Positions 1-5,477 of a DNA stretch of 5,477 bases are shown piece after piece (positions within the stretch are counted from its first letter, which is position 1; every line of letters starts with the position of its first letter). The stretch is taken from contig DAIDJI010000406.1 in assembly GCA_027451455.1 (NCBI GenBank), positions 1 to 5,477 of the forward strand, given 5' to 3'. Under the pieces are notes generated by a model. It had not been told where the DNA came from and did not search any database. It saw only the letters and a program-made list of their open reading frames with translations. The position numbers and the translations under genes were made by a program. The DNA is from Planctomycetales bacterium. GTDB lineage: Bacteria; Planctomycetota; Planctomycetia; Isosphaerales; Isosphaeraceae.

Positions 1-775
1 GCAGGCCCCGAGTGACGAGGTCGAGGTAGCGCGGGTCGGAGACCGTCGTGTTGTTGTGGCCGAGCGTCGTGCTGAAGACCCGGGCCTTGCCGTTGTAGAT
101 ATTGGTCCAGACGACCACCGACTCGGCATCCACCTTCCGACCTTTCGGGCCGGGCCCCGACTGTTTCCCGCGGGCGAGGGCGTGCGCAGTCGGTTCGAGG
201 TGGCCGATCGCGTTGTTGTAGAGTTCCTCGTTGACGGTTGTCCAATCCTTGAAGGGCTCGGTGATCGGGTTCGCCTTGTCGACGAAGGTGACGGCGATCG
301 GCAGTTGCGGGCCGTGACCAGTCGAGACGACGCCGATGAACTGCTGCCAGGGCGTCGCCTTCTTCTGCCAGCCCTCGGTTCGGTAGCTGTGCATTCCGCA
401 GTGCAGAACGACGCCCGGAAGCCCGTTTTTGTGCGGCGCGAGGATGCGGTCGATGACCGCCATCTCCTTGTTCACGTTCGACGAGCATTCGTCGTGGACG
501 ACGATATCGAAGCCCTTCGCCCAGTCGGGATTGTCGTAGATCGGGTTCTGGTGGCCGTTGCTGGTGCTGGGATCGTAGGCAACGGTCCAGTCGATGTAGG
601 TTCGTGCCGAGATCCCACGGGTGAGGAGGTCTTTCTGGTGCTTGTAGTCGTGGCAGCAGCCGCCGAGGACGAGCAAGGCCCGGATCGGGCGGGGGGGTTC
701 GTCGGCCCTTGCGGCAACGAGAGGACCCGCCACGATCGCAGGGAGGAGCCATAGCCAGCCGGCCCATCGCTTCAT
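1..775 (-). CDS. Secreted ThuA-domain protein (trehalose-utilisation-like fold), C-terminus cut by window edge
   Basis: I translated this frame directly from the ATG at 775-773. It stays open for 258 codons to the left edge. Residues 1-24 form a signal peptide: MKR, then a hydrophobic stretch rich in W, L, A and V, then ARA before DEP, so the mature protein is probably exported. The rest fits the ThuA family (class I glutamine amidotransferase-like fold). Visible pieces are LLVLGGCCHDY (34-44), a DWAKGFDIVVHDEC block (84-97), VVLHCGMHSYR (122-132), STGHGP (151-156), EELYN (183-187), VVWTN (221-225) and TTLGHNNTTVSDPRYLDLV (236-254). The last block normally lies close to the C-terminus, so only a few tens of residues are probably missing. 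ThuA was named for trehalose utilisation in rhizobia, but the biochemical role of the secreted planctomycete versions is not settled, and no substrate can be read here. No strong Shine-Dalgarno sequence precedes the ATG. The start was chosen because it opens the signal peptide. Confidence 0.92.
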   Translation of the reverse strand, partial: MKRWAGWLWLLPAIVAGPLVAARADEPPRPIRALLVLGGCCHDYKHQKDLLTRGISARTYIDWTVAYDPSTSNGHQNPIYDNPDWAKGFDIVVHDECSSNVNKEMAVIDRILAPHKNGLPGVVLHCGMHSYRTEGWQKKATPWQQFIGVVSTGHGPQLPIAVTFVDKANPITEPFKDWTTVNEELYNNAIGHLEPTAHALARGKQSGPGPKGRKVDAESVVVWTNIYNGKARVFSTTLGHNNTTVSDPRYLDLVTRGL

Positions 776-968
776 GTTGGACGCTCGCTTTCTTGGGCCC
801 GGGCAGCGCCGCGGCCGGGGCCGCTCGGGGAGAGGTTGGAGGTTCCGGAACGCAAGGAGGGTGGCCGCAGCCGCTCGATTCTATCCCGACCGGACCGCAT
901 CTCCGATGAGGTACCGCCCCAAAGATCCATCAACTCCAGATCGGATCGGAGAAGACGTGACGCAACTA

Positions 969-983
969 GTCGCCAGAGGCGAC
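969..983. other. Short perfect hairpin, 6-bp stem with 3-base loop
   Basis: GTCGCC (969-974) pairs with GGCGAC (978-983) around a 3-base loop. A second, weaker 4-bp stem around an A5 loop (CGCG-AAAAA-CGCG, 983-995) overlaps it by one base. Neither is followed by a T-run on either strand, so there is no intrinsic terminator signature. It could act as an RNA structure in the thuA leader or in the 3' trailer of the upstream gene. Short GC stems also arise by chance in DNA of this composition. Confidence 0.3.
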
Positions 984-1041
984 GCGAAAAACGCGAACTC
1001 GCCGATCCGCCCGACAACCTCGGTAGGGACGACGACGGGTT

Positions 1042-1074
1042 CGGCGATGGGCGATCGCCGGCCGAGTACGGCCG
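1042..1074 (-). terminator. Overlapping GC-rich hairpins, possible transcription end for the gene ending at 1145
   Basis: CGGCGAT (1042-1048) pairs perfectly with ATCGCCG (1054-1060), a 7-bp stem with a 5-base loop. CGGCCG (1059-1064) and CGGCCG (1069-1074) make a second 6-bp stem with a 4-base loop. The two share bases 1059-1060, so they are mutually exclusive or only partly compatible. On the minus-strand transcript they lie about 70-105 bases past the stop codon at 1145. No U-tract follows, so this is not a classical rho-independent terminator. It could be a U-less terminator, a 3'-end stabiliser, or chance. Confidence 0.25.
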
Positions 1075-1144
1075 ATCCGGCTAACGGAATGGTGGGCTCG
1101 GAGGAGAGGAGCGTCACGATTCACTACCAACGAAGGAAGAACAC

Positions 1145-3448
1145 CTATTGTGAGAGGATCCGCACGGTCGCCGCCAGCCTCGGATCGCCTCGAAGCTCAA
1201 GCTCCTCGCAATAGGTCTCGGGGCTTGGCTTCGGGGTAAAAGTTTGACGGTGTCCATCTCGATCAACGACCACCGGCCGGGAGAGATCCACGATCTTCGT
1301 ATCCAATCGAACTTTGATATCATTCATGTTTTCAGACTTGATAGTGATGGTATTCTCATGGACCATCGCCTCGACTCGACCGTTCGGCTTCGGATGCGGC
1401 GCGTTGATCCAGTAGAAATCCTGGATCACGTCATCGGACATCGCCCAGACGAGGTGATCGGGCCACGGATGCCGAACGCCTTCCTTGAGCATCTGGGCGA
1501 CCATATCGTGGTCGGGGACGTGGTGGCCGATGCCCGGCAGGATCTTCACGTCGCCGGGATAGCCACCGTATCGGGCCCTCAGGTCGGCGATTGTCTTGAC
1601 GAATGCCCGGCATCGATCGGCCCGGCCGTACGCGGTATCGCTGTCGCCGATCATCACTGTGAAGAGGAGGTCGCGCAGATTCTCGCTTTTGGTCTCGCCG
1701 TCGGTCGGTGCGGCGGCCGAGGCATGCACTGCGGCGAACCGGTCAGGGATCTTCGGCCCGATCACGAACGCCCCATATCCGCCGTGCGAGGCCCCCAGCG
1801 CGTAGACCCGGTCCGGGTTGACTGCGCCGAAGATCACGAACTGGCGGATCAGCCGCTCGACCATCGGGCCAATTGCATCGTCATAGAAGCCGTTCCACTC
1901 GTTGTTCGGCGCCCGAAGGGCCAGGTAGACATAACCGCCGGCCTCGGGATGATCCTTGTAATATCGCTCGAACATGCCATGCCACTGCTGATCGTTGACC
2001 TCCTGCGGGGCGCCCCCTCCGCCATGCATCGCGATCACGAGTGCCCATCCGTCCTTCGGCTTCTTGCCGACGTGCCGCCACAGATAGGGACTGGTCCGAT
2101 CCTTCGTGGAGACCTTCTTTGCCTCCATCTCACGCCGCAGGGGCTCGTGGATCGGCGAGCCCTTGTAGGCTGTCCATGCCAGTTCGCGGATCGACTCGTC
2201 CCAAGGCAGTTCCGAGAGCAGTTTCCGCGCTGTCTCGCGATGGGCCGCGTCGCCGGAAAACCGATCGGTGAGGATGGTTTCCATCGCGGCGCGCGATTCC
2301 CTCGTCGAGGGGCGATCCAGGTCGACACGGACGACCGTATCGCCGTTGATCGTGACCGGGCGGATCGTCGAGGTGTTCCCATCCCGGACGACCACCAGAA
2401 GCGATCTCTTCGGCGGAGCTTCGCAGGTGAGGTGTCGGTTGATGTCGGCCGAGGGCCCAAAACTCGTCCCGAGCGGGCGGAAAGTGCCGGTGGACGGGTC
2501 GAGAGCGGCGACCTCCGCTTCAACCCGATTCCCGCCCCGAAGAACCTCGACCATCAGCCGCCCCGAGGGCGAGGGCTTCGCGCCCTGGGTATAGCGGTCG
2601 GTCACGTCCTCGCCGTGGATGCGGTCGGATTCGGACCAGTCCATCGGGAAGAAATCGCCCGTGGATCGGTAGGTCACCGCGTAGATCGCGTTCCGCTTGC
2701 TCCCCTTGACGGCCTTCGCGGCGTCACCAACGAACCAGGCGTGATCGAGACCCTTTTCATCGGGTTCGGCGGCACCGACGAAGTGCCAACCGCCATTCCA
2801 GACCTCGACCCAGGTGTGATTGCCGCCCCGGCCCGGCCATGAGGCGATCCCGGCCAGCCGAGCAGGCACCCCGACCGCCCGGCACGCCTCAACGAGCATG
2901 ATCGAGAGCCCGGTGCAGGTCGCCCTCCCCTGCTCGATCGACTCCTTCGAGCTCTGGTCGGGCCGCCGTCGCTTCGTGTTGTAGACGACCTTGTAATCGC
3001 GGAAGAGAGCACGGTTCAGCGCCTGGGCCGCCTCACCGGGTGTCTTCAGCGATCGGATCATAGCCAGGTATCGATCGTGGAACTCGCCGCGCATCGGCTG
3101 GCGTGGCTCGGTGATGCTTGCGTACGGCAGAACGGCGTCGAGGAAGACGTCTTCCGGCAGGCCGGCGCCCCAGGGAACCTCGCTTCGCGCCTGGTAGGCC
3201 AGCGCAATGTTCTCGGCGAGCGCCCTCGGACTCATCGTTTCGAGGTCGCGTTTGGGGAGGTCGCCCAACAGATATGCAAGGCCGTTCCGCTGCTCCTTCG
3301 GGCATGATTCCAGGAGCTGGACCCACTCTGCCCTCCGGGACGGTGCGCGATCGAGCGAGGTCTCGACCCGGGCGTCCCACCATCGGGCGGGGGGCTCTTC
3401 TCCGATCGAGGCCATGAAGAGGCTGAGACAGGTCAGGAGTATCGTCAT
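1145..3448 (-). CDS. Exported two-domain protein: transglutaminase-like core fused to alpha/beta-hydrolase (esterase/depolymerase-like)
   Basis: This is a 767-residue protein ending in TAG. The ATG at 3448 is chosen because GGAGAG lies just upstream (3457-3452) and because it opens a hydrophobic leader (MTILLTCLSLFMASIG) that looks like a signal peptide. An in-frame GTG at 3478 would add ten residues but has no visible ribosome binding site. Residues about 140-240 are a transglutaminase-like core: RATCTGLS holds the candidate nucleophile Cys178, a helix leads to VGVPARLAG, and GGNHTWVEVW holds His211. The acid position is Glu or Asp in GAAEPD (about 228-230). Residues about 295-380 are beta-rich, like a carboxypeptidase-regulatory or Ig-like linker. 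Residues about 450-660 are an esterase-type alpha/beta-hydrolase: MHGGGG (474-479) for the oxyanion hole, GASHGGYGA with nucleophile Ser554, GDSD (601-604) for the acid, and GIGHHVPDHD with His642 or His643. The last 100 or so residues form a further small domain. Both catalytic sites look intact. A role on extracellular peptide, polysaccharide or polyester material is inference; the substrate is unknown. Confidence 0.9.
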   Translation of the reverse strand: MTILLTCLSLFMASIGEEPPARWWDARVETSLDRAPSRRAEWVQLLESCPKEQRNGLAYLLGDLPKRDLETMSPRALAENIALAYQARSEVPWGAGLPEDVFLDAVLPYASITEPRQPMRGEFHDRYLAMIRSLKTPGEAAQALNRALFRDYKVVYNTKRRRPDQSSKESIEQGRATCTGLSIMLVEACRAVGVPARLAGIASWPGRGGNHTWVEVWNGGWHFVGAAEPDEKGLDHAWFVGDAAKAVKGSKRNAIYAVTYRSTGDFFPMDWSESDRIHGEDVTDRYTQGAKPSPSGRLMVEVLRGGNRVEAEVAALDPSTGTFRPLGTSFGPSADINRHLTCEAPPKRSLLVVVRDGNTSTIRPVTINGDTVVRVDLDRPSTRESRAAMETILTDRFSGDAAHRETARKLLSELPWDESIRELAWTAYKGSPIHEPLRREMEAKKVSTKDRTSPYLWRHVGKKPKDGWALVIAMHGGGGAPQEVNDQQWHGMFERYYKDHPEAGGYVYLALRAPNNEWNGFYDDAIGPMVERLIRQFVIFGAVNPDRVYALGASHGGYGAFVIGPKIPDRFAAVHASAAAPTDGETKSENLRDLLFTVMIGDSDTAYGRADRCRAFVKTIADLRARYGGYPGDVKILPGIGHHVPDHDMVAQMLKEGVRHPWPDHLVWAMSDDVIQDFYWINAPHPKPNGRVEAMVHENTITIKSENMNDIKVRLDTKIVDLSRPVVVDRDGHRQTFTPKPSPETYCEELELRGDPRLAATVRILSQ

Positions 3449-3451
3449 GAG

Positions 3452-3457
3452 CTCTCC
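3452..3457 (-). promoter_or_regulatory. Ribosome binding site GGAGAG that decides the start of the transglutaminase/esterase gene
   Basis: On the minus strand GGAGAG is followed by CTC and then ATG, which puts the GGAG core 5 bases from the start. It supports the internal ATG at 3448 over the GTG at 3478, which has no purine-rich stretch at a useful distance. Confidence 0.6.
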
Positions 3458-3518
3458 GATCGGGATGAGAACCGGCACTGATCCGCGGGCGGCCTGAACC
3501 TCGATGATTGACCTTACC

Positions 3519-3548
3519 TTGATACCCGATCCCGGCCTCGCGCCTCAA
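3519..3548 (-). promoter_or_regulatory. Weak candidate promoter between the decarboxylase and the transglutaminase/esterase gene
   Basis: On the minus strand TTGAGG (3548-3543) is separated by 18 bases from TATCAA (3524-3519). Each hexamer matches the sigma-70 consensus at four of six positions. The -35 overlaps the stop codon of the decarboxylase. If active, it would give the exported enzyme its own transcription start in the 96-base gap. The match is modest and sigma-factor preferences in this lineage are poorly known, so read-through from the decarboxylase is equally possible. No terminator-like hairpin was seen in the gap. Confidence 0.2.
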
Positions 3549-4888
3549 GCGTCGGCCGCCGCATCGAGCCGCTTCAGAATTTCAGGCATCCATTCGCGAT
3601 GCTCGGGCTTCATTGCGCAGGCGCGCAGGCAGACGATCCTGTCGGCGTCCCAGTCCGAGACCGGATCGACCGGCGCGATCATGGAGTGCGGAAACGTCGC
3701 GAGGGCGAGATGCAGGTCAAGTCGAGCGGCGGCCTCGAAGATTCGTCGAGCGCGCGCCGACGATTCGGTCGCCGAGCCGGCCCGGACCGCCCAGGCGACG
3801 ATGTCAAGCGCGGGAGGAAAAAGTGGGGCGAATCGGTCGTCAGCTTCGAGAGCGGCGTAAAGCGCCAGCGCGGCCTCGCGGCACGATTCGAGCCCCCGGG
3901 CGAAGACTCCGCCTGGCTCCGGGGGCAATAGCCGGATCGTCGCCCAGAGCGCCGCCGCCGAGGCCCCGGCGCGCGAGCATTCCAGTGAAATCTCGCCAAG
4001 GTGCAATTCGCTGGAACTGAAGTAAGTGTACGGCGAATCGTGGCGATAGAACCGGCCGACGGTTGGGTCGCGGAAGAGTACGCAACCGCAGCCGTACGGT
4101 TGCAGGCCGTGCTTGTGGGGATCGATGACAATGGAATCGACCTCGCCGATCCGGTCGAATGCCTCACGGGCAAGGGGAACCAGGTTGCTGGCGATCCGGA
4201 AATAGCCGCCGTAAGCCGCATCGACGTGAATCTGGAAGTCGTACCGTTCGCGCAGGGCGAGCACGTCGGGGAGGGGGTCGACGGCGCCCGCGGCCGTGGT
4301 CCCAAGCGTGACGACCACCGTGCCGACCTCGCCCTCGCGGAGAATCGTCTCCAGCTCAACCGGGTCGAGCCGCCCGAGGGGGTCGACCGGGATTTTCCGG
4401 AATGGAACGGCCAGCACCTCCGAGAGCCGAGAGTGGGTGTAGTGCGCCTGGGCCGAGGCGGCGATCGCCTTCCCGGGTCGGAGCTCGCGCCCGACCCAGA
4501 GCGCCTCGAAATTTGCCATCGTTCCGCCACCGGTCAGGTGGCCGAGGTGCGTTTCCCAGCCGAACATCAAGGCGAGCTGTGCGACGGCCTCTTTCTCCAT
4601 GGCCGAGGTCGCGCGCCCGCCGTCGAGCGCGTGATTATTCGGGTTGAGACACATGGCGAGGGCATACGCCGCCCGTGCGATCGGGTGCGGCGGCTTGAGC
4701 ATCTGGCCGATGTAGAGCGGGTGGTGATACGGATCATTGTCCCTCAATCGCTCGGCCGTCTCGGCCAGCACCGCACGCATCGCCGCGAGATCGACCTCCG
4801 GGGCGAGATCGGGGAGTCGGTCGAAGCCCCGCTCCAGGATTGTCAGGGATTCCACCAGGATGCGGAAGCACTCATGTTCGAACGTCAT
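3545..4888 (-). CDS. PLP-dependent group II amino-acid decarboxylase (GadA/DDC/MfnA-like family)
   Basis: This is a 447-residue protein ending in TGA, probably cytoplasmic, with no signal peptide. Group II decarboxylases remove CO2 from an L-amino acid with pyridoxal phosphate; the substrate here could be tyrosine, another aromatic amino acid, glutamate, aspartate or diaminobutyrate. Family marks in order: HPLYIGQM (56-63), where the substrate-side loop begins; TGGGTMAN (119-126), phosphate-binding; the His in QAHYTH (149), which should stack on the PLP ring; TLGTTAAGAVDP (194-205); HVDAAYGGYF with Asp223 for the pyridine nitrogen; DPHKHG with Lys259 as the Schiff-base lysine; and LECSRAGASAAALW (302-315), resembling the Arg-containing block of the MfnA/GadA branch. 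All core cofactor residues are present and the length is normal. The ATG at 4888 is preferred because GGAAGGGA lies six bases upstream. The ATG at 4909 and TTG at 4930 would add 7 or 14 residues without better signals. It lies 96 bases upstream of the exported two-domain enzyme, so co-transcription is plausible. Confidence 0.93.
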   Translation of the reverse strand: MTFEHECFRILVESLTILERGFDRLPDLAPEVDLAAMRAVLAETAERLRDNDPYHHPLYIGQMLKPPHPIARAAYALAMCLNPNNHALDGGRATSAMEKEAVAQLALMFGWETHLGHLTGGGTMANFEALWVGRELRPGKAIAASAQAHYTHSRLSEVLAVPFRKIPVDPLGRLDPVELETILREGEVGTVVVTLGTTAAGAVDPLPDVLALRERYDFQIHVDAAYGGYFRIASNLVPLAREAFDRIGEVDSIVIDPHKHGLQPYGCGCVLFRDPTVGRFYRHDSPYTYFSSSELHLGEISLECSRAGASAAALWATIRLLPPEPGGVFARGLESCREAALALYAALEADDRFAPLFPPALDIVAWAVRAGSATESSARARRIFEAAARLDLHLALATFPHSMIAPVDPVSDWDADRIVCLRACAMKPEHREWMPEILKRLDAAADA

Positions 4889-4894
4889 CGGCGG

Positions 4895-4902
4895 TCCCTT
4901 CC
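4895..4902 (-). promoter_or_regulatory. Ribosome binding site GGAAGGGA for the decarboxylase
   Basis: This purine-rich stretch sits six bases upstream of the ATG at 4888 on the minus strand. It supports that start over the ATG at 4909, whose GGGGA lies only two bases away. Confidence 0.5.
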
Positions 4903-4936
4903 ACCTCATGTTCCCCAATAATCGGCGCAATCCGAA

Positions 4937-4965
4937 AGTTCAGCAGCCTTACGACCAACGGTCAA
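4937..4965 (-). promoter_or_regulatory. Candidate sigma-70-type promoter for the decarboxylase
   Basis: On the minus strand TTGACC (4965-4960, five of six consensus matches) is followed after exactly 17 bases by TGAACT (4942-4937, three of six). Transcription would begin near 4930, giving a leader of about 40 bases to the ATG at 4888, and would cover the decarboxylase and possibly the exported enzyme behind it. The -35 and the spacing are good; the -10 is weak. Confidence 0.4.
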
Positions 4966-5035
4966 GGGCGGATGCGAATCGGCTCACGCGCCCCGGCTGA
5001 GGACGTCGAAGAAAAACGCGAGGATCGGAGCGTCC

Positions 5036-5042
5036 AGGAGGG
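5036..5042 (+). promoter_or_regulatory. Strong ribosome binding site AGGAGGG for the small exported protein
   Basis: AGGAGGG lies eight bases upstream of the ATG at 5051. It is the best Shine-Dalgarno match in the window and a main reason for believing that start. Confidence 0.6.
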
Positions 5043-5050
5043 ATCGGCTG

Positions 5051-5477
5051 ATGAGTCGAGTGAGAAGGCTCTCTGCGGTTACGGTTGTGATGTTCACCAT
5101 GGGATCGGCCCATGCCGGCGACCACGCCCCTCGCGTGGCGCCACCGAATGCGTTCCAGCCGCCGGGGGCGAGCTTCGAGCGTGACGTGGACCGCAGGCAA
5201 TACCTTCAAATGGCCCGCGAAGTTCTGGGCAACACCTGCGACGCCTTCGCCGCTGCCCCGATTCGGTCCATCAGGATCGGCTCCGCCCGGATCGCGGAGC
5301 GGCTCGGCGTTCGGATCGTCGGATCGCTCCCGCATGTCTCAGTCCCGCCCGGCCACCAGTGTCCCGAGGCCGGCGGTCCCCCTCACCTCGAGACCGGCCC
5401 CGGCCAGCGTCTCGGCCACGACCTGGTAGGGGACGCGGGTGCCGGTGAAGGCCGGATCCACCCTGGCATCCATCCGG
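5051..5477 (+). CDS. Unrecognised small exported protein, N-terminal part; frame open to the window edge
   Basis: The ATG at 5051 begins a textbook signal peptide: MSRVRR, a hydrophobic core LSAVTVVMFTMG, then SAHA before GDH, giving cleavage near residue 22. The following 70 or so residues include FERDVDRRQYLQMAREVLG (about 42-60), probably helical, and IRIGSARIAERLGVRIVG (about 74-91). I do not recognise a family. By hand count over 5051-5338 the GC content at codon positions 1, 2 and 3 is about 68, 54 and 77 percent, the order expected for a real gene in GC-rich DNA. Beyond about 5339 the frame stays open with no stop before the window ends, but the residues become P-, G- and H-rich and the minus strand looks more coding. 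The gene is read divergently from the decarboxylase. The real C-terminus is unknown: it may lie outside the window, or the frame may be broken near 5330. Confidence 0.5.
   Translation, partial: MSRVRRLSAVTVVMFTMGSAHAGDHAPRVAPPNAFQPPGASFERDVDRRQYLQMAREVLGNTCDAFAAAPIRSIRIGSARIAERLGVRIVGSLPHVSVPPGHQCPEAGGPPHLETGPGQRLGHDLVGDAGAGEGRIHPGIHP
5339..5477 (-). CDS. Probable C-terminal end of an unrecognised protein entering from the right edge
   Basis: This minus-strand frame is open from the right edge to a TGA at 5341-5339, about 45 codons. By hand count G or C is at position 3 in about 91 percent of codons and at position 2 in about 58 percent, a much better coding pattern than the opposing plus frame over the same bases (about 76 percent at position 3). 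The residues are natural-looking: VDPAFTGTRVPYQVVAETLA, then GAGLEVRG, then LGTLVAG. This strand-helix-strand-strand look loosely recalls the small STN/secretin-type or FecR C-terminal fold, but that is only an impression. An in-frame ATG at 5473 could start a 44-residue protein, though there are too few bases upstream to judge. It conflicts with the plus-strand gene from 5051 over the whole stretch. Confidence 0.4.
   Translation of the reverse strand, partial: RMDARVDPAFTGTRVPYQVVAETLAGAGLEVRGTAGLGTLVAGRD

Larger units (their letters stand above)
776..1144. other. 369-base intergenic region, no convincing gene
   Basis: This gap separates the stop of the transglutaminase/esterase gene from the ThuA start; both genes read leftward. 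The open frames here (about 66-146 codons) are rich in R, S, G and P, lack ribosome binding sites and resemble no family I know. The part nearest the ThuA start is very GC-rich and includes a 5-bp stem with a 4-base loop (811-824). A TAGAAT hexamer on the minus strand (883-878) could be a -10 element for thuA, but no acceptable -35 lies 16-18 bases upstream, so I do not call a promoter. The region also holds the hairpins at 969-983 and 1042-1074 that are listed separately. Confidence 0.6.

Noticed and set aside
56..754. Plus-strand open frame of 232 codons
   Set aside because: It is antisense to the ThuA gene, which has a signal peptide and family motifs on the minus strand.
881..1117. Minus-strand 78-codon frame in the gap downstream of the transglutaminase/esterase gene
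   Set aside because: Its residues look fairly natural, but it begins with GTG, has no ribosome binding site, shows poor third-position bias and matches no family I know. Neither it nor the overlapping 81-codon frame at 772-1017 is supported.
776..1144. Possible tRNA, small RNA or CRISPR-like repeats in the largest gap
   Set aside because: No cloverleaf, no regularly spaced repeats and no T-tracts were found. The recurring GATCGG words fit general composition.
1244..2842. Very long plus-strand open frame (532 codons) opposite the transglutaminase/esterase gene
   Set aside because: It is fully antisense to a gene with clear catalytic motifs. Its composition (rich in R, D, H, V, P) is typical of a reverse-complement shadow in GC-rich DNA, and it has no recognisable motif.
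4001..4921. Plus-strand open frame of 306 codons opposite the decarboxylase
   Set aside because: It lies entirely antisense to the decarboxylase, whose PLP motifs are unmistakable. The frame is a mirror of that gene's codon bias.
4949..5335. Minus-strand 128-codon frame next to the decarboxylase promoter
   Set aside because: It is antisense to the plus gene from 5051, is very rich in R, P, G and H, and runs into the candidate decarboxylase promoter.

Overview
The window is GC-rich bacterial DNA whose protein-coding frames show strong G/C preference at codon position 3. The gene set points to a planctomycete, perhaps an Isosphaeraceae-type genome. It combines a secreted ThuA-family protein of the type common in planctomycetes with a large secreted transglutaminase-like/esterase fusion that has a conserved-looking C-terminal extension. 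This placement is an inference from protein style, because the window holds no rRNA or other marker gene.

Layout, left to right. (1) Positions 1-775, minus strand: a secreted ThuA-domain protein that runs off the left edge and lacks only its C-terminal end. (2) Positions 776-1144: a 369-base gap with no convincing gene but several short GC-rich hairpins. (3) Positions 1145-3448, minus strand: a 767-residue exported protein with a transglutaminase-like core in its N-terminal half, a beta-rich linker, an alpha/beta-hydrolase (esterase/depolymerase-like) domain and a C-terminal extension. (4) Positions 3545-4888, minus strand: a 447-residue cytoplasmic PLP-dependent group II amino-acid decarboxylase, 96 bases upstream of gene 3 in the same orientation and possibly co-transcribed with it. 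A sigma-70-like promoter candidate lies just upstream. (5) Positions 4889-5050: a divergent intergenic region. (6) Position 5051 onward, plus strand: the start of an unrecognised small exported protein with a strong ribosome binding site and a clean signal peptide. (7) Positions 5339-5477, minus strand: the probable C-terminal end of another protein entering from the right, overlapping the still-open plus frame.

The decarboxylase and the secreted two-domain hydrolase may form a transcription unit, but nothing in the sequence links their substrates. The ThuA gene lies downstream in the same direction, behind a gap large enough to hold its own promoter. No tRNA, rRNA, CRISPR array, insertion sequence or transposase was seen. 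The least explained part is the right end, where the coding signal switches from the plus to the minus strand with no stop codon in the plus frame. I found no convincing evidence of a new multi-gene system; the two-domain enzyme and the right-end strand conflict most deserve a second look.
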